NCBI GenBank assembly: GCA_013397845.1
Contig: VZTG01001055.1
Span: 124,001-188,000 of the forward strand
Source of the DNA: Melanocharis versteri
Taxonomy: Eukaryota > Chordata > Aves > Passeriformes > Melanocharitidae
Length of the DNA: 64,000 bases
Direction of reading: 5' to 3'
The notes under the pieces were generated by a model. It had not been told where the DNA came from. It saw only the letters and a list, made by a program, of their open reading frames with translations, and did not search any database. This document shows, piece after piece, positions 25,801 to 37,461 of this stretch (within the stretch, counting starts at the first letter, position 1; each line of letters begins with the position of its first letter). Position numbers and translations under genes: made by a program.

Positions 25801-28800
25801 TCTAATTCTTAAATATGTTGACAGAGAGAGTTTAGTTATGTTTCACTATGCAAAACAATGTCTTGAAATACAAGGATTAATTAGAAAAAAGTCTCATCTT
25901 GTTGTAAGGAATTTGCTGACTCTTTTTGGACTCAATTGAGCAATCCCAGGGCATGGTAATCTCTTCGATGCAGGAGCTGAGGAGGTAAAGAGCACCTAGA
26001 AATTAAGCATTTGTAGTTCAAAACATATAATTAAAAATCTGTCTGGGCAGATTCAAGTTCATGCTTGTTGCCTGGAGACAGAGAATATGGGAAATGACAG
26101 CTAAGTTTTAAGTCTATAGAGGACTATTTGGGCAGGGGGCAAATACACAAAACAAACTGCATTGATGTGCTTCAGTATATTGAATTACCCTGCAGTGCAA
26201 TTGGGAGTTTCTGCCAAAAGGCTCTTCTGAGAACATAAATCTTTGATTTCTAGCAGCAGCAGCATCATTGACAAATGACAGTCAACCCTGGGTATTCTGT
26301 AGTCAGCTGGGAGCTCTATACTTGCTGTATGTGGGGGAAAGGAAATAAGATTACCCTGGCATTTCCTGAGCCTTTTGAGTTTTGTTTTTGGCTAGTCAGC
26401 CATTACCAAAACAAACAGGGCCAAATTCATTCTTTGGATATCTTTGAAGTCAGAGGAGTTATAACTGTACTAAGTCCCAAGCTTCTTAGTATAAAGACTG
26501 TGCTGAATCTCACAAGACAATCCCCTTTTGAGAGCTTTTTCTCTAATGGTTGCAGTGTTTAGCGTGGCTTTTCATTATTCATGATGAGTCATGCTGCTGC
26601 CTGTTCAAAAGCTGCATTTGCAAAGATGCGGTTTTGCCTTTTCTCAGTTTTCAGTGAAACATGAAAAAAATCTCATGAAACAATTAAGAATCACGCCTAG
26701 GCCCATCAGCATGCTGTGGGAAAATGAGGAGATGGGTCAGCTGGGGTAAAAGGCATTTCTGTGACAATGTTTTGTTTCTACCATTGCATTTAAAGGTCTC
26801 TTGATGCCGAAAAGACTCCATAGGGTTTTTTTTACTATTTGATTGCTGTGTCTTTCCCTCATCCTCTCTGCTGTGTGTAAAAAGTCATGGTAGGCCTGGT
26901 GTCTTTGCAATCTTTCACCTAGGTTGCAGCCAAGGTTACTAGCAGGGAAAAATATTTGTTCTCTTTTCCCCAAACTCTTAATGTAGGGACTTATTTTAGC
27001 TGTATCTTAAGCTGATATAAGAAGTAGTGGAAGTTGTTTGCATAAATGTTTGTGTGATCCCACTAGAAAAAGCATAACCCATGCCCAGATTTTTTTCCAC
27101 TAGCTGGCGTATATTCCTTGCGATGGCTTTTTTCTTGGGGAATTGCTTTTTCTGTACCTGATAATCCCCATGGTATTTTCCCCCAATACTCCCAACTTCA
27201 GCATCCCATTATAATGATTTCAACAGGACTGACTCACATCACTTGCAACCCAGAGCAAGTTGCAAATACTTGGCATTCCAGTTTATGTAGCAGACAAATA
27301 CTTGCCTTCAAGTACTTGCTTCTGGGAGGCCATCACAGTGAAACTAACTGATGGACAAGCCCAGGCTTGGAGACAAACGTTTGTTAATTTTCCTACTTTA
27401 TTCTCTCTCGTGTAACATCTGCTGTATTTTTCAGTTTACTGTTTGCTCACCTAGCACTGCCAACATTAGCTGTTTCTAGACTAATGGAAACTTTCCTCTG
27501 AATGAAGCAAGTTGCAATGCCATCTATTCGAAAATGGAAAATGTCTGTAATCTTTACATACAAAGTTCTTACCATAAATATAGAAACAAAGCACTATTTG
27601 TGCCCAGACCTCAAATATGTCTTCAAAATAGCTGCGAGCTGGAAAAATGTTTGGTAATGTGAAGGAAGATGAGTGCTTTAAACATCTCATTATGAAATGC
27701 AAAAGGTAATTATTTTATTTTGCTTTTGAGCTCTTTATTCCCACAGGATGGTCTTTTAAAAAAGGAAATATGGCAAACAGGAAAAGAAGGCATTTAAGTA
27801 TAAGCACAACTGTAGCCTGAAATTGTTGGCTTGATCTTATCACATTCTAGATAGAAGAATTGAAGGTGAATGGATTCACACCCAAATTCCATGGTAGTCA
27901 TCAGCAGAAACTTTAGAACTGGGCTCAAGGGCCACTTTCCACCTCCATGTACAGCTATTGAAGTGCAAGGACCTCTGAGCCTTTGTCCTGATGTACTTTT
28001 AGTTGGTTGATCCTGTTCTATAACTGGGAGTGGGTGAGGTATTGTGGGTGCAGCCACAGTGACAGAGATATCTGTAACCTACTTCAGAGAAGTCTTGTGT
28101 AATTTTTCTGACAGGGATTTAGGATCCTACAAATCTGGCCTTTTTTGTTCTCTAGGCAGCATTTTCAGGCCTCCCAAAAAAGTACAACTAGTGTTTATTC
28201 CTTTTCTGCAATTTGCAGCTGGAGTAGCACAGTATTTTGTTCAAGGTAGAAAATGCTGCTGTCTTGAGTTATTTCTCAGATAACTGACTGTATGGAAGAA
28301 TTGTATAGTTAAGCCAGTTTTGCACATTTAAAAATAAAATGTACAAATGAAGCTACAAGTAAATGGACATGTAAAAAATATTCCAACTTTCTGTAACAAG
28401 CTTTAGATAGATCAGTTTTCAGTTAAATATTAAGATATTGTGATCTTCTTGTCTTAAAATCAGATTAGGAAATGGATTATTAACTGAATCGTAACTCTGT
28501 TTGTGAATATATATTACAGAGGGAGCCATGCTTTTCTGTAGCTTTAATGTGGCATTTGCCAGAAAAGAGCAAGTAAAAATACCAGCAAAAATCCTGTTTC
28601 ATAGAAGTCTATTTGCATATTTATATAGACTATGTAATTGCTAGAAATGGTTGCTTTGTAGGAATAGTGTGTGACAAGTCATCCATCACTTGATGTCTGG
28701 ACCCCAGCAGACATTTTGAGAAGTTAAAGAACTTTAGTAGCTTCTATGTGTTTGTTTTCATAAGAACATTCATTGGCAGGCCTGTCAAGTGTTTGCTGTG

Positions 28801-31800
28801 TCAATGATCTCTCCAAAGTCTTTCTTCAATGTGTTAATTGCCTGAAAATTGCTTTGGTATGCTCATTCCAGGGATTATATTATAGTCTGAAAGTAAGTAC
28901 AGTGTTATAAAGTAACCCTGGAAAAAATTCACCTCCTCTTTCATAATTTCATTTGTACACAGGTCTATGTTGACTCTTTCAATCAATGCCTGGCTCATCC
29001 AAAGTAGAAAATTACATACAAATTTGAGAATTAAAATATCAGCATGGCACCACTGAGTTAATTTATACCTCAATTAATACATAATGAAATATTTTTAACC
29101 TGTTTGCACTGCTTGACACACTTTAAATATTAGACTAATATTATTACCATCTACTAAGCATGAGTCCTTCCCATGCTGGGAATATTCCTTGTCAAATCTG
29201 GGTAATCTTTGAGTTGGAACCTCTCTCAGGCAACAGATGGAGTGGGAGTCTCCCTAGCTAATGGCTAATAGGTAAGTGCTGCTCGCTGGTGGCTTCCCTT
29301 TCATACTCACTGCCTGCCATCAGCCTCCAGGAAACCTGGCTCTTGGAACCTCCTTAGTAATCAGTATGGACAAAGGTACTTCAAGGTGTGCAGCAATTAA
29401 AAGGAATAGAGGAAGTGTGGTGGCTTTAGCATAAGCAAAGGAATATTTTCTAAGATGATAATAAGTGAAGGTTTGGTGCTACATGTAGAAAACTGTAGGT
29501 GGGAGAAAACCCTACAGCCACACCTCTGTAGTGTTTGCTAGGAGTCCCATTGTCCTTTGGCATGTATGGAAATGCATAGTACTGGAGAACCTGACACTGT
29601 ATTTCCATTGCAGATTGTGAATTGCCACTGGAATTTCAAAATTTATAGCATCTTTCAATAAATAGAAGCATCTCTCTTAAGTCGTGAGCATATTCAGTGA
29701 GTACCAGTTTACCCTGATTCAAATGCTTCCACAAAGGTACTCTGTTTTGTTACAGAAAATACCACCTGGAAACAGCTGGAGAGGTGCTGAGCTATGATTA
29801 CCACTGCTGAGTCCTGCTCTGTAGCACTGCTGGAAGTTGTGTGCACTGATAGGCCACAGTGGAACAGGCTGTTACTGCTGTCACTCTGAGTCAGCCCAGA
29901 CTTCCCCTCAACACCCAGCCTTCCCAGCCTCCCCTGAACCCTTTTACCTTCAGACTTTCATGGCAAGACCCATTATGCCTTTTCTTTCCTGCTTCCAAGT
30001 GCTTAAATTAGTGAAATCATACAGGCTCCTGTTGCTCTGTGTGCAGATAAACTTTGCTATCAGTGGCAGAGCTGGTTGTGACTGATCAGTACAAGTCCCA
30101 GGCTGAAGGTGACACAGGCAGTGCCAGGCAATCACAGGGCTGCTGTTTGCCCTCTGCCTTTTGCTCTATAGAGCCACGTTCTGTCACTTCTGACACAGTT
30201 GCACCAGGAATTTTTAAAAAAACTTTCCTCTTATGCAAACTAGAAAAAGAATAGCACTACAGCACTGCTGAAAATCTGGAAAATCTTTATGTTTGTCTAG
30301 GTCATGGATTTCTGAGAGGAATTTATCATGATATTTAGCCAACAGAAGCATGAGACAATGTTATATGTCCCTTTCTCAGGATAAAAAGGCTATAGGAATC
30401 AATGGCCATTCATTGGACTAAAGCTGCCAGAATTTGATTTCAGCATTCTCTGTGCCTAAGGTTGGATGTATTGAAATTTTTAAAATAAGTGATATTTTAA
30501 AAGCCATAGTCAATAAAAATCTTCACTACATTAACCTGCATCTGCTTAATACCTCTCACAGGAAGTTAGCTGAGGAGCTCTTTGTTGAGATAGGGACTCT
30601 AAGGTTAAACTAAATTCATGCCAATTTTTTTAGAAGCTTTTGGAAGAATGTCATTCCACCAATTCCATGTGCAAGCTTCACCATAAAAGTAGATTTCAGA
30701 GTTCAGCAAAGTGTTCTAGAGTTCGTGCCACATTGATCAGCTTTGATTTTCCTTTCTCATCTTTGTGTCCTTTCACGCGGTGTGTTTGGGTGACTTGTGC
30801 AAGCATCAATATTTCTATTGTGATGTGCATAGCGTCTTGATTGACAGTGGAACTGAGATTCTACATTCCCAGGTAATCTGCATGGGAACACTTCAACTTT
30901 ATTTGTAACTTAACATATTAAAGGAAAAACCACCATATTTTATGTTAGGTGTATGATTTAAATGAAATAATGAACACCAACAGCCATACTGAAAGCGTTG
31001 GAGAAACCTGGTAATTTCTAAACTAGTTCCTAATTCATCTGCTTATTGTCCTAAAATAGACAAATACCTCTACCAAAACAGATCCAAAACAATGAATGTC
31101 CAAGGCTGTAATTTACCACAAACAGGCAAAAAATCACTGTGGTTCATTTTCTTCTCTGAGACCTAAATCTGAAATGAATATTCTACGTATCACTATTGAA
31201 GCAGGGTGTGGCAGAAAGGTAAACAGTCAGGGGAAATGTCTCCTTTATGCAAAAGAAAAGCTCTGTGCAGGTACCTATAGGCAGGTCAGGGCTAGGGAGG
31301 GGCAAAATACAACAGAGAAAATTGAGATTGTCCTTTTATTTTAATCTGAGGATATAATTTAGAGAGGCAAGAAGGAGAAGATTTAAATTACCTTTTTTCA
31401 GCAACTTAAAGAGAAGGTTAAGGTGCTAGAGTGTTTGAAAGGTGAAATAACCAATTTTGAGAGTGAGAAAAGCTGAGCAGGAATTGTAATTTATGGAGGT
31501 TAGGGACTGAGAAGTTAGGTCAGACAAAATCTTCATGAGAATGTGACTTCTGATAATGGAATCATCACATGAGACAGCAGGAAACTCAGTGTGGGGGATG
31601 TTTAAGGCAATCCATTGCTGGATATAGCTCTGAGGTCCAAAGAATATGTACAGAGCAAAGCAGAAGTAGTATTTGTTTATACATTTATTATACATTTATA
31701 GTTTTTTTGTGGTAATGGCTCTCCTCACTGTGCTTTTTGATGCTTTTCCTAATCATACAGAATATTTAAACAACTAGAACTGGCTAACTAGACTCATATA

Positions 31801-32444
31801 TTAAAATAAATTATTCTAGTTCTGACAGTGAAAAAGTCTGGTTTAAATTAAGGCCAAACCACAGGATCTGTGTATCTATGTAAATTGGGATTATTGCTAC
31901 GTATTGCTGCTTTGCTGATGGCCAAATCAGCACAGTGACCACCGTATTTTTCTATATTCAAAGTCGCTCTCTAATACTATTTAGTGTCACAGAAGCAGGT
32001 TTAGAACAATTAGATTAAGTCCAACTACATTTCAATAACCCTGTTTTCTTTCTTCTCCACCTGTGTTTCCATCCTGTCTCACCATTTCCCCCTTGTCTCT
32101 CAGGAACAGCTGTAGTCTCAGGCACACATGTATTTTAAGATTTGTGTAGTTCTACCTTTGAAATAGATACTCATCCATTGTGAGCTGGCACAAATGCATT
32201 GAAGTTATACTGCATTCATACAAATAGTTCTCTGTCCTTTCCTCCCACATCTGAAAGCACAAGAACTCATACTCCAGACCCACATTATAACTGTAGATGT
32301 ATAAACCAGGAATTTTTTTTTTTTTTAGTGAGAAAAGCAGAATGAAGAGCAGGATCAAAATACTACTTAAAGGCAGGTTTTGATAGACATATTTCTTAAG
32401 AGCAGTATGCAGCTTAAATAGATTTTAAGAAATCGTGACCTTAC
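22864..32444 (-). other. PALMD: Probable PALMD first intron, distal part
   Basis: AT-rich non-coding sequence. It contains a 30-bp tandem duplication at 25599-25658. A TGAGTCA AP-1-type site sits at 26585-26591 within a stretch (26570-26700) that looks like regulatory DNA by eye only. No repeat family or exon can be supported. It is intronic only if the 5' exon is at or beyond 32445. Confidence 0.45.
25599..25658. repeat. Tandem duplication, two copies of a 30-bp unit
   Basis: The unit tgtgaatgtcttgaaaagga plus agtgtttatt occurs twice head to tail without mismatch. Being a multiple of 3 it keeps a short plus-strand ORF open and repeats the decapeptide CECLEKEVFI, but I see no other evidence that the ORF is a gene. 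The identity of the copies suggests a recent slippage or duplication event. Confidence 0.9.
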
Positions 32445-32543
32445 CTTTTTCGTTGTTGATGTTCAGACGCCGAAGTGTGAGACTGCATTTTGATGTCACA
32501 TTTATCACCCCCACTTTGCAATTGGCAACAAGGTAGAGGACTG
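32445..32543 (-). other. PALMD: Candidate PALMD 5' exon (untranslated or in-frame N-terminal extension)
   Basis: On the minus strand this segment ends in CGAAAAAG|GTAAGG (donor GT at 32444-32443). At its start it has either an acceptor-like ctctgctgcttccag ending at 32544 or a transcription start about 30 bp below a TATA-like ggatttatagtc near 32570-32560. It carries CpGs (TTCGGCG, AACGAA) in a CpG-poor area. Joined to the exon at 10035 it gives ...AAAAAG|AATGG, a strong start context (A at -3, G at +4) for the known palmdelphin ATG. An ATG at 32488-32486 is in the same frame and would add MQSHTSASEHQQRKR before MEEAELL. The splice and promoter are inferred. The simple alternative is a 5' untranslated exon. 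Confidence 0.4.
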
Positions 32544-34295
32544 GAAGCAGCAGAGTCTGAGACTATAAATCCTTTTGATGCTATGTTATTGTGCTTTCTT
32601 CATGCATGTATCTATCCAGGCCAAGTCTTTTTGGGGCTAAGATAAACAGATGGAAACAGATATTTTAGAAATGTCCATGTAGGGCTAAGGAATACTTGCT
32701 AAAGACTTTTCCTCTGATAAATCAGTTATCATTGAGGGGACCTACTTGTGCTGCGTGTCAGTTACAATTTAGTAAATTTTTAACCTGCTAACTAAGAGAC
32801 CTGGGGCTGTGTGATTTATGAGCGGGTGTAGCCCTCACTTTGGCATTTATTGTGGCCCTTTGTTCTGGACATATCCTAACTAAATTAGCAGATGAGGTAA
32901 AGACTGTGATTTACTGTAATTTCTGAACAGATATAAATGCTGGGCAGGTGCTAAAGGTTGTTTTTAAAAAAATTATAAACTTTCATATGATGAACCATTT
33001 TAAATGAAATTGTGTCGTGACAGTACTCAGGAAAAAACACAGCAAATGCATTCTAAAATGGAACTTCTGTGATCAGGAATGCTAAATTTTCTTAGAGATA
33101 CAATGAGAATGCTATATTGGATATGTAATCAATACATGTTTTGTTTCATGCAAAATTGCTTTGAAAGCAATAATTTTCATGGCACCTGTTGGATTTTCCT
33201 GTGTCAAGTTTCACGACACCTTGATTTATCCATTTAGTTGTGTGTGAAGAATGAGAGGGAACGTGGCTGTGTTTTTGACAGGATGCCCTCTGAGCCATAT
33301 CTCAGACTCTGCAGGATTCAAAATACGCTTCCATAACAGAGAATATCTCCATCACATCTGCAGGGAATTTAGCCAAAAGAATATGCATTTTGAACTATTC
33401 AAGCTGTATATAAGACAAATTGAATAATCTGAAAAAGCTGCTTCCCTAAACAGATTTGTCAGCAACAAAGAGCTAAGGAAGCAAGGAGATTGTGAACAGG
33501 TCAGAAATGTGAGGGGCCACAGCCCTTTGCAGTGGAGGTTTCAGGGACTGGTAAATCTTTGAACTATAACAGAAAAAGGCGTGGTCTTTTTAATTCTTCC
33601 CATTTTGGCAATGTGGGGTCTCTTTGCCATGTGGAAATATTCAAAGGCTAGCAGGGATATTGTTATAGTTTTGTAATATGGGTAAAAGTAGGTTGGCACA
33701 GGCTTTGGTTAACACAGAACACCAGCTGTGTGGCAACCTGTGAGCAAGTCCACACGACTTGGCTGATCCCAGCTGTGTTCTGCCAGCACAGTGCCCTATT
33801 TCCAGGGGTAACTCCTGCTGGCTGAGGTTACCAGCTAGAAATAAGGGCTGTTCCTTGCTGCTGGGGAGATCTACTGACTTTTGAGACCCACTAGTCACAG
33901 AGTTTTGGCCTCCTCCCAGCAGATGTTGAAGGCTGGGGAACTCTGTCATGGTACCACCTCCTACCTTTCCTTCTTGACTTCTTCCCATCTTTTGGGTAGG
34001 TAAACATAAAAGAAGTGGACAATAGAGTTTTGTAGGGGTCCTTTCTTTGCTTGGCCTGGCAGAACTTCTATAAATCCTTTTTTCTCCTGTCTGTTTTGCC
34101 CTAGTTATTTTTTCTTCAGGAAAAGATAAGAAAAATACATTGAACACTAGTAAAGAAATAATTTTAAAGGAGATTTAAACCCTAATCTTTAACTGCACTG
34201 ACTTGAGTATCAAGTCCTTTATTCGAGATTTGCATCTTTAGACGGCATAGGAACCCAAATGCTGTAATTTCGCAGCTATTTCCTTTAGAAAGAGT
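32544..34295. other. Non-coding stretch between candidate 5' exon and CpG island
   Basis: Mostly AT-rich, becoming more GC-balanced from 33.6 to 34.1 kb. There a 168-codon minus-strand ORF (33641-34147) is open but matches no domain I know. A minus-strand donor-like GAAAG|GTAGGA lies in the middle of that ORF. If transcription starts in the CpG island at 34.3-34.46 kb, this would be leader or first-intron sequence. Confidence 0.3.
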
Positions 34296-34475
34296 TCTTT
34301 GCACCGAAGGCCCGACTGCCAGCAGTGTGTGTGTGCGGTGCGGGCAGGTGATGCTGCGGCGGCTGCCGCGCTCGGTCCCGCCCGGCTCCGCGGCCTCTGG
34401 CGCGGCCAGCTCTCCCTCTGGCGGCCGCTGCCGCTCCCGGCCTCACGTCTTATCTCTGAATACTTATCTCGGGAA
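34296..34475. promoter_or_regulatory. Compact CpG island, possible promoter
   Basis: Roughly 20 CpGs by hand count in under 200 bp (for example gctgcggcggctgccgcgct and gcggcctctggcgcggccag), against an otherwise strongly CpG-depleted background. It has clustered GC-box-like runs and no TATA box at a clear position. In vertebrates such islands usually mark promoters. Lying 24 kb upstream of the palmdelphin start codon and 2 kb upstream of the candidate exon at 32.5 kb, it is a reasonable PALMD promoter candidate, or the start of a divergent non-coding RNA (a plus-strand donor CTTTG|GTAAGA lies at 34806). Confidence 0.5.
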
Positions 34476-37398
34476 TTTTTTTTTAATGATCTCTAAAAAT
34501 ACACACGTGGAATTAGTTTTTTGCTACAAGCCTATCAGCCTTTTTTATAAGGGTATCAGAAGTTAAAGAATGATATAATTATATAATTTTTATGCATCCC
34601 TTATATATGTATTTTTAATAAAGACTTTATGTGTGCCATGTTCAAGTGTTATAAAGGTTTAATTCTGGTCTGCTGTAATGGTTTGGTCAATTTTGAGTAA
34701 ACCAATGCCTGAATGATGACATTAAAACCAGGATGAGAACGTAATGAACTTACACAAATATTGAGAGAAGACTGGACAAAGCGGACATGGGCCTGCCAGA
34801 CTTTGGTAAGAAAATTTACCTTCATAACATGAAATATTTTTGTTTATTCATGAAAGCATTATCTGAGTCTATGGATCCATAAGGCAGGATCATGCAGTCA
34901 GTTCTGTACAGTCAAAACTGTGCATACATGTGCATTAAGGACCACTGACCACTTTGGCTTTACATTATACTGAGATTTTGTCTTGATATAGTAATGTCTG
35001 TAGCTTGAAATTAATATTATTTGCTGGACTAAAGGAATTTTGTTTGTCTGAAGAGGTGATTTTTGTTCTCAGAACTGCTACACAGTATTACAGATGTCAT
35101 GATACTTTCTTGATTACTTTCTTTTGACTCTTTCTACTTGGAATTTTAACCCAAAACCACTTCAAAGCAAAAGAACACCTTTTCCTGCTCTGTTACGGTA
35201 GCATCTTTTTTACTGCTACTCAGTTTAACCCGAACAGAAAAGCAACTGAACAGCTCAGGGCAGCTAATGGATTTATGCTTCATTATTTTTTGTTCTAATG
35301 GCCAGGTCTGAGAGGCAGTGGCAAAGTGTGCAAAGTCCCAACTTTTCTACATAGTTCTCATGTAGTGCCACCTAAATCAGTCAAGAGCTGTACATATTTA
35401 GACTTTCTTAAAATTGGGTAAAAATACTGAGATGTTGAAACACAAGTTCTCAGCTTGACTTGAAGTCTCTGCTGATTTGTAAATATTAGCCATGATCACT
35501 AAGAACTGAGCAACTGCAGTGGATAAAAATTGGGTTTCATTTGGCACCAGATCACCATTGACATTAGTGTCTTTGAAATTCCTTATTTAAGAAAGAAATT
35601 CTTAAGTGTGTTGTAAACATTTCCAGACAAATATACAATTGCTATTGTCTTCTAGCCTCTCACAGAGTGCTGAGAATAGATTGTTTTGGAGTTTTGTTAG
35701 TATATTTAATTTCTGTCTGAATAAAAAGAATTTTGTTTTCATTGAGGCATGTCAAAATACCTTTGGTTAATTTTGCGTGATTAGATAAAAAAAATAGCTG
35801 AGAGTGCCAAAGGTCTTAAGCCTGTAAAAAATCCTGCTCTTTTTTTCTGTCACCTGAATGTCACTGCAGAAACATCCAAGACACTAGAGAAGACACTGGT
35901 GCTTAGCTCTGTGGCTTGTGCTGCATAGATGCTCTCATTTGATTGAAATGTAAAAGCAATTTTTACTCTTAAAGGGAGTAAAATTACCTTAAATTGCTTC
36001 CTTCCATTATCTTTGATTTTAAAAAAATTGCCTGCCTGTCTGTTTGGCTTTTACAAAGCCTCACTTTACTTTGGAAGATGCATCCCGATTCCACTTTCCA
36101 GGGGTACATCTCTGACAATAGTATAAAATATTTTTTTCTCTCTGTATATCATGCTGTTAGGATCTCATACAGAAGAATTTATAGTGCATCTAAATTAGTC
36201 GTTTAGTTCAGATCAGGAATGTGCTTCTGAAGCTAATCTGCTTGTCTCTGGTAAATGTGCTTTGATTCATATAATGGAGCAGTCTTGGGGTGCTTCATTG
36301 GATCTCTTTCAGATTAAACTGAAAGAACAATGTTTTCTAAGAGCATTTTCAATGCTCACTGACTGCATTCAGTCCCAAGTGAGACCAGATTTGTTCTTTT
36401 TTGAGATAAACCCTAATGAAATATTCATGGTAGCATGTCAGGTCATCAGCACCAACTGTCTCATTGCACAGCTCTGCTCCTAGTGAACCCCAGTCCTTGC
36501 TGATGTGTACATGGCTCTGGCTTGCTGTTACGGTTCCTTTTAGCAGAGGTGGTCTCTAACTCTTTGGCCTTGAGAGTACTTGTGGAAATGTCTCTTAACA
36601 ATTACTCTTCTGCGGGCCCACACATGCAATTGCACTTCTCTGTATTAGGAGGGAAGAAGGAAGGAAACCAATTCTTTGCCAGAGCCCAGTCGGAGATTTT
36701 ACTGTATACGTGTCGGATTGTTCAGTGCTGAGGCTCTGCTTTGCTTAAACTGGACAAGTTGGAATCAGCTGTGTTTTGGTAAAAATTATTCCCAGAATCA
36801 GAATAGTCCCCAGGTACTCTCTGGAGCTTAACTTCAGGCTTGCCCCATCTACAAAAGTAGGGGAGAGGAAAGAGACACAAAGGGAGGTTTGCCTGATAGC
36901 AACAGGCAAGTGACAAAATAGATCATCCTCTCTTTACGTCATGTAAATAACCAGTTCTGGAGATTTCTGGGACAGATTTTCATTTCCATATTCTTTCTTG
37001 CCTTTCCAAAAAAGAAGTGATAGAAGCTGAACTTCAGATACCGTATTTCTTCATATAGTATGTTTTTGATAAAGCTTGACTCTAGTGAGACTAAAAGAAA
37101 AGTTTATTTCAATAATGGACTAATGCAGTCACAATGGAATGCTTCTAGACTGACAGGGACTTAATGGCAGGGCAGTGTAGCAAATTTCTGGATTTTAATG
37201 AGATAAACAAAATGCTGCCCTTTATATGGTACTATTAATACGCTGACCTTTATTAAATTAGAACAGAAGCAGTTTGCAGACTGAGATGTAGGTATGCTGT
37301 GGAAAACACTAAGTTCTACACCAGTGACATAGCAAAGATTTTTAGGTATAAATCATAGCCACACATTAGGAAATGGAATTGTTAATGCTTCCTCAAGT

Positions 37399-37461
37399 CT
37401 GGTTTTGGGGTGGGTATTTTGTGTTTCTTGGTTGGTTGGTTGGTTGGTTTTTTTGTTTGGT
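37399..37461. repeat. T/G-rich tract with (TTGG)5 microsatellite
   Basis: Five uninterrupted TTGG units at 37428-37447, embedded in GT-rich sequence (tggttttggggtgggtattt before, ttttttgtttgg after). Confidence 0.85.
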
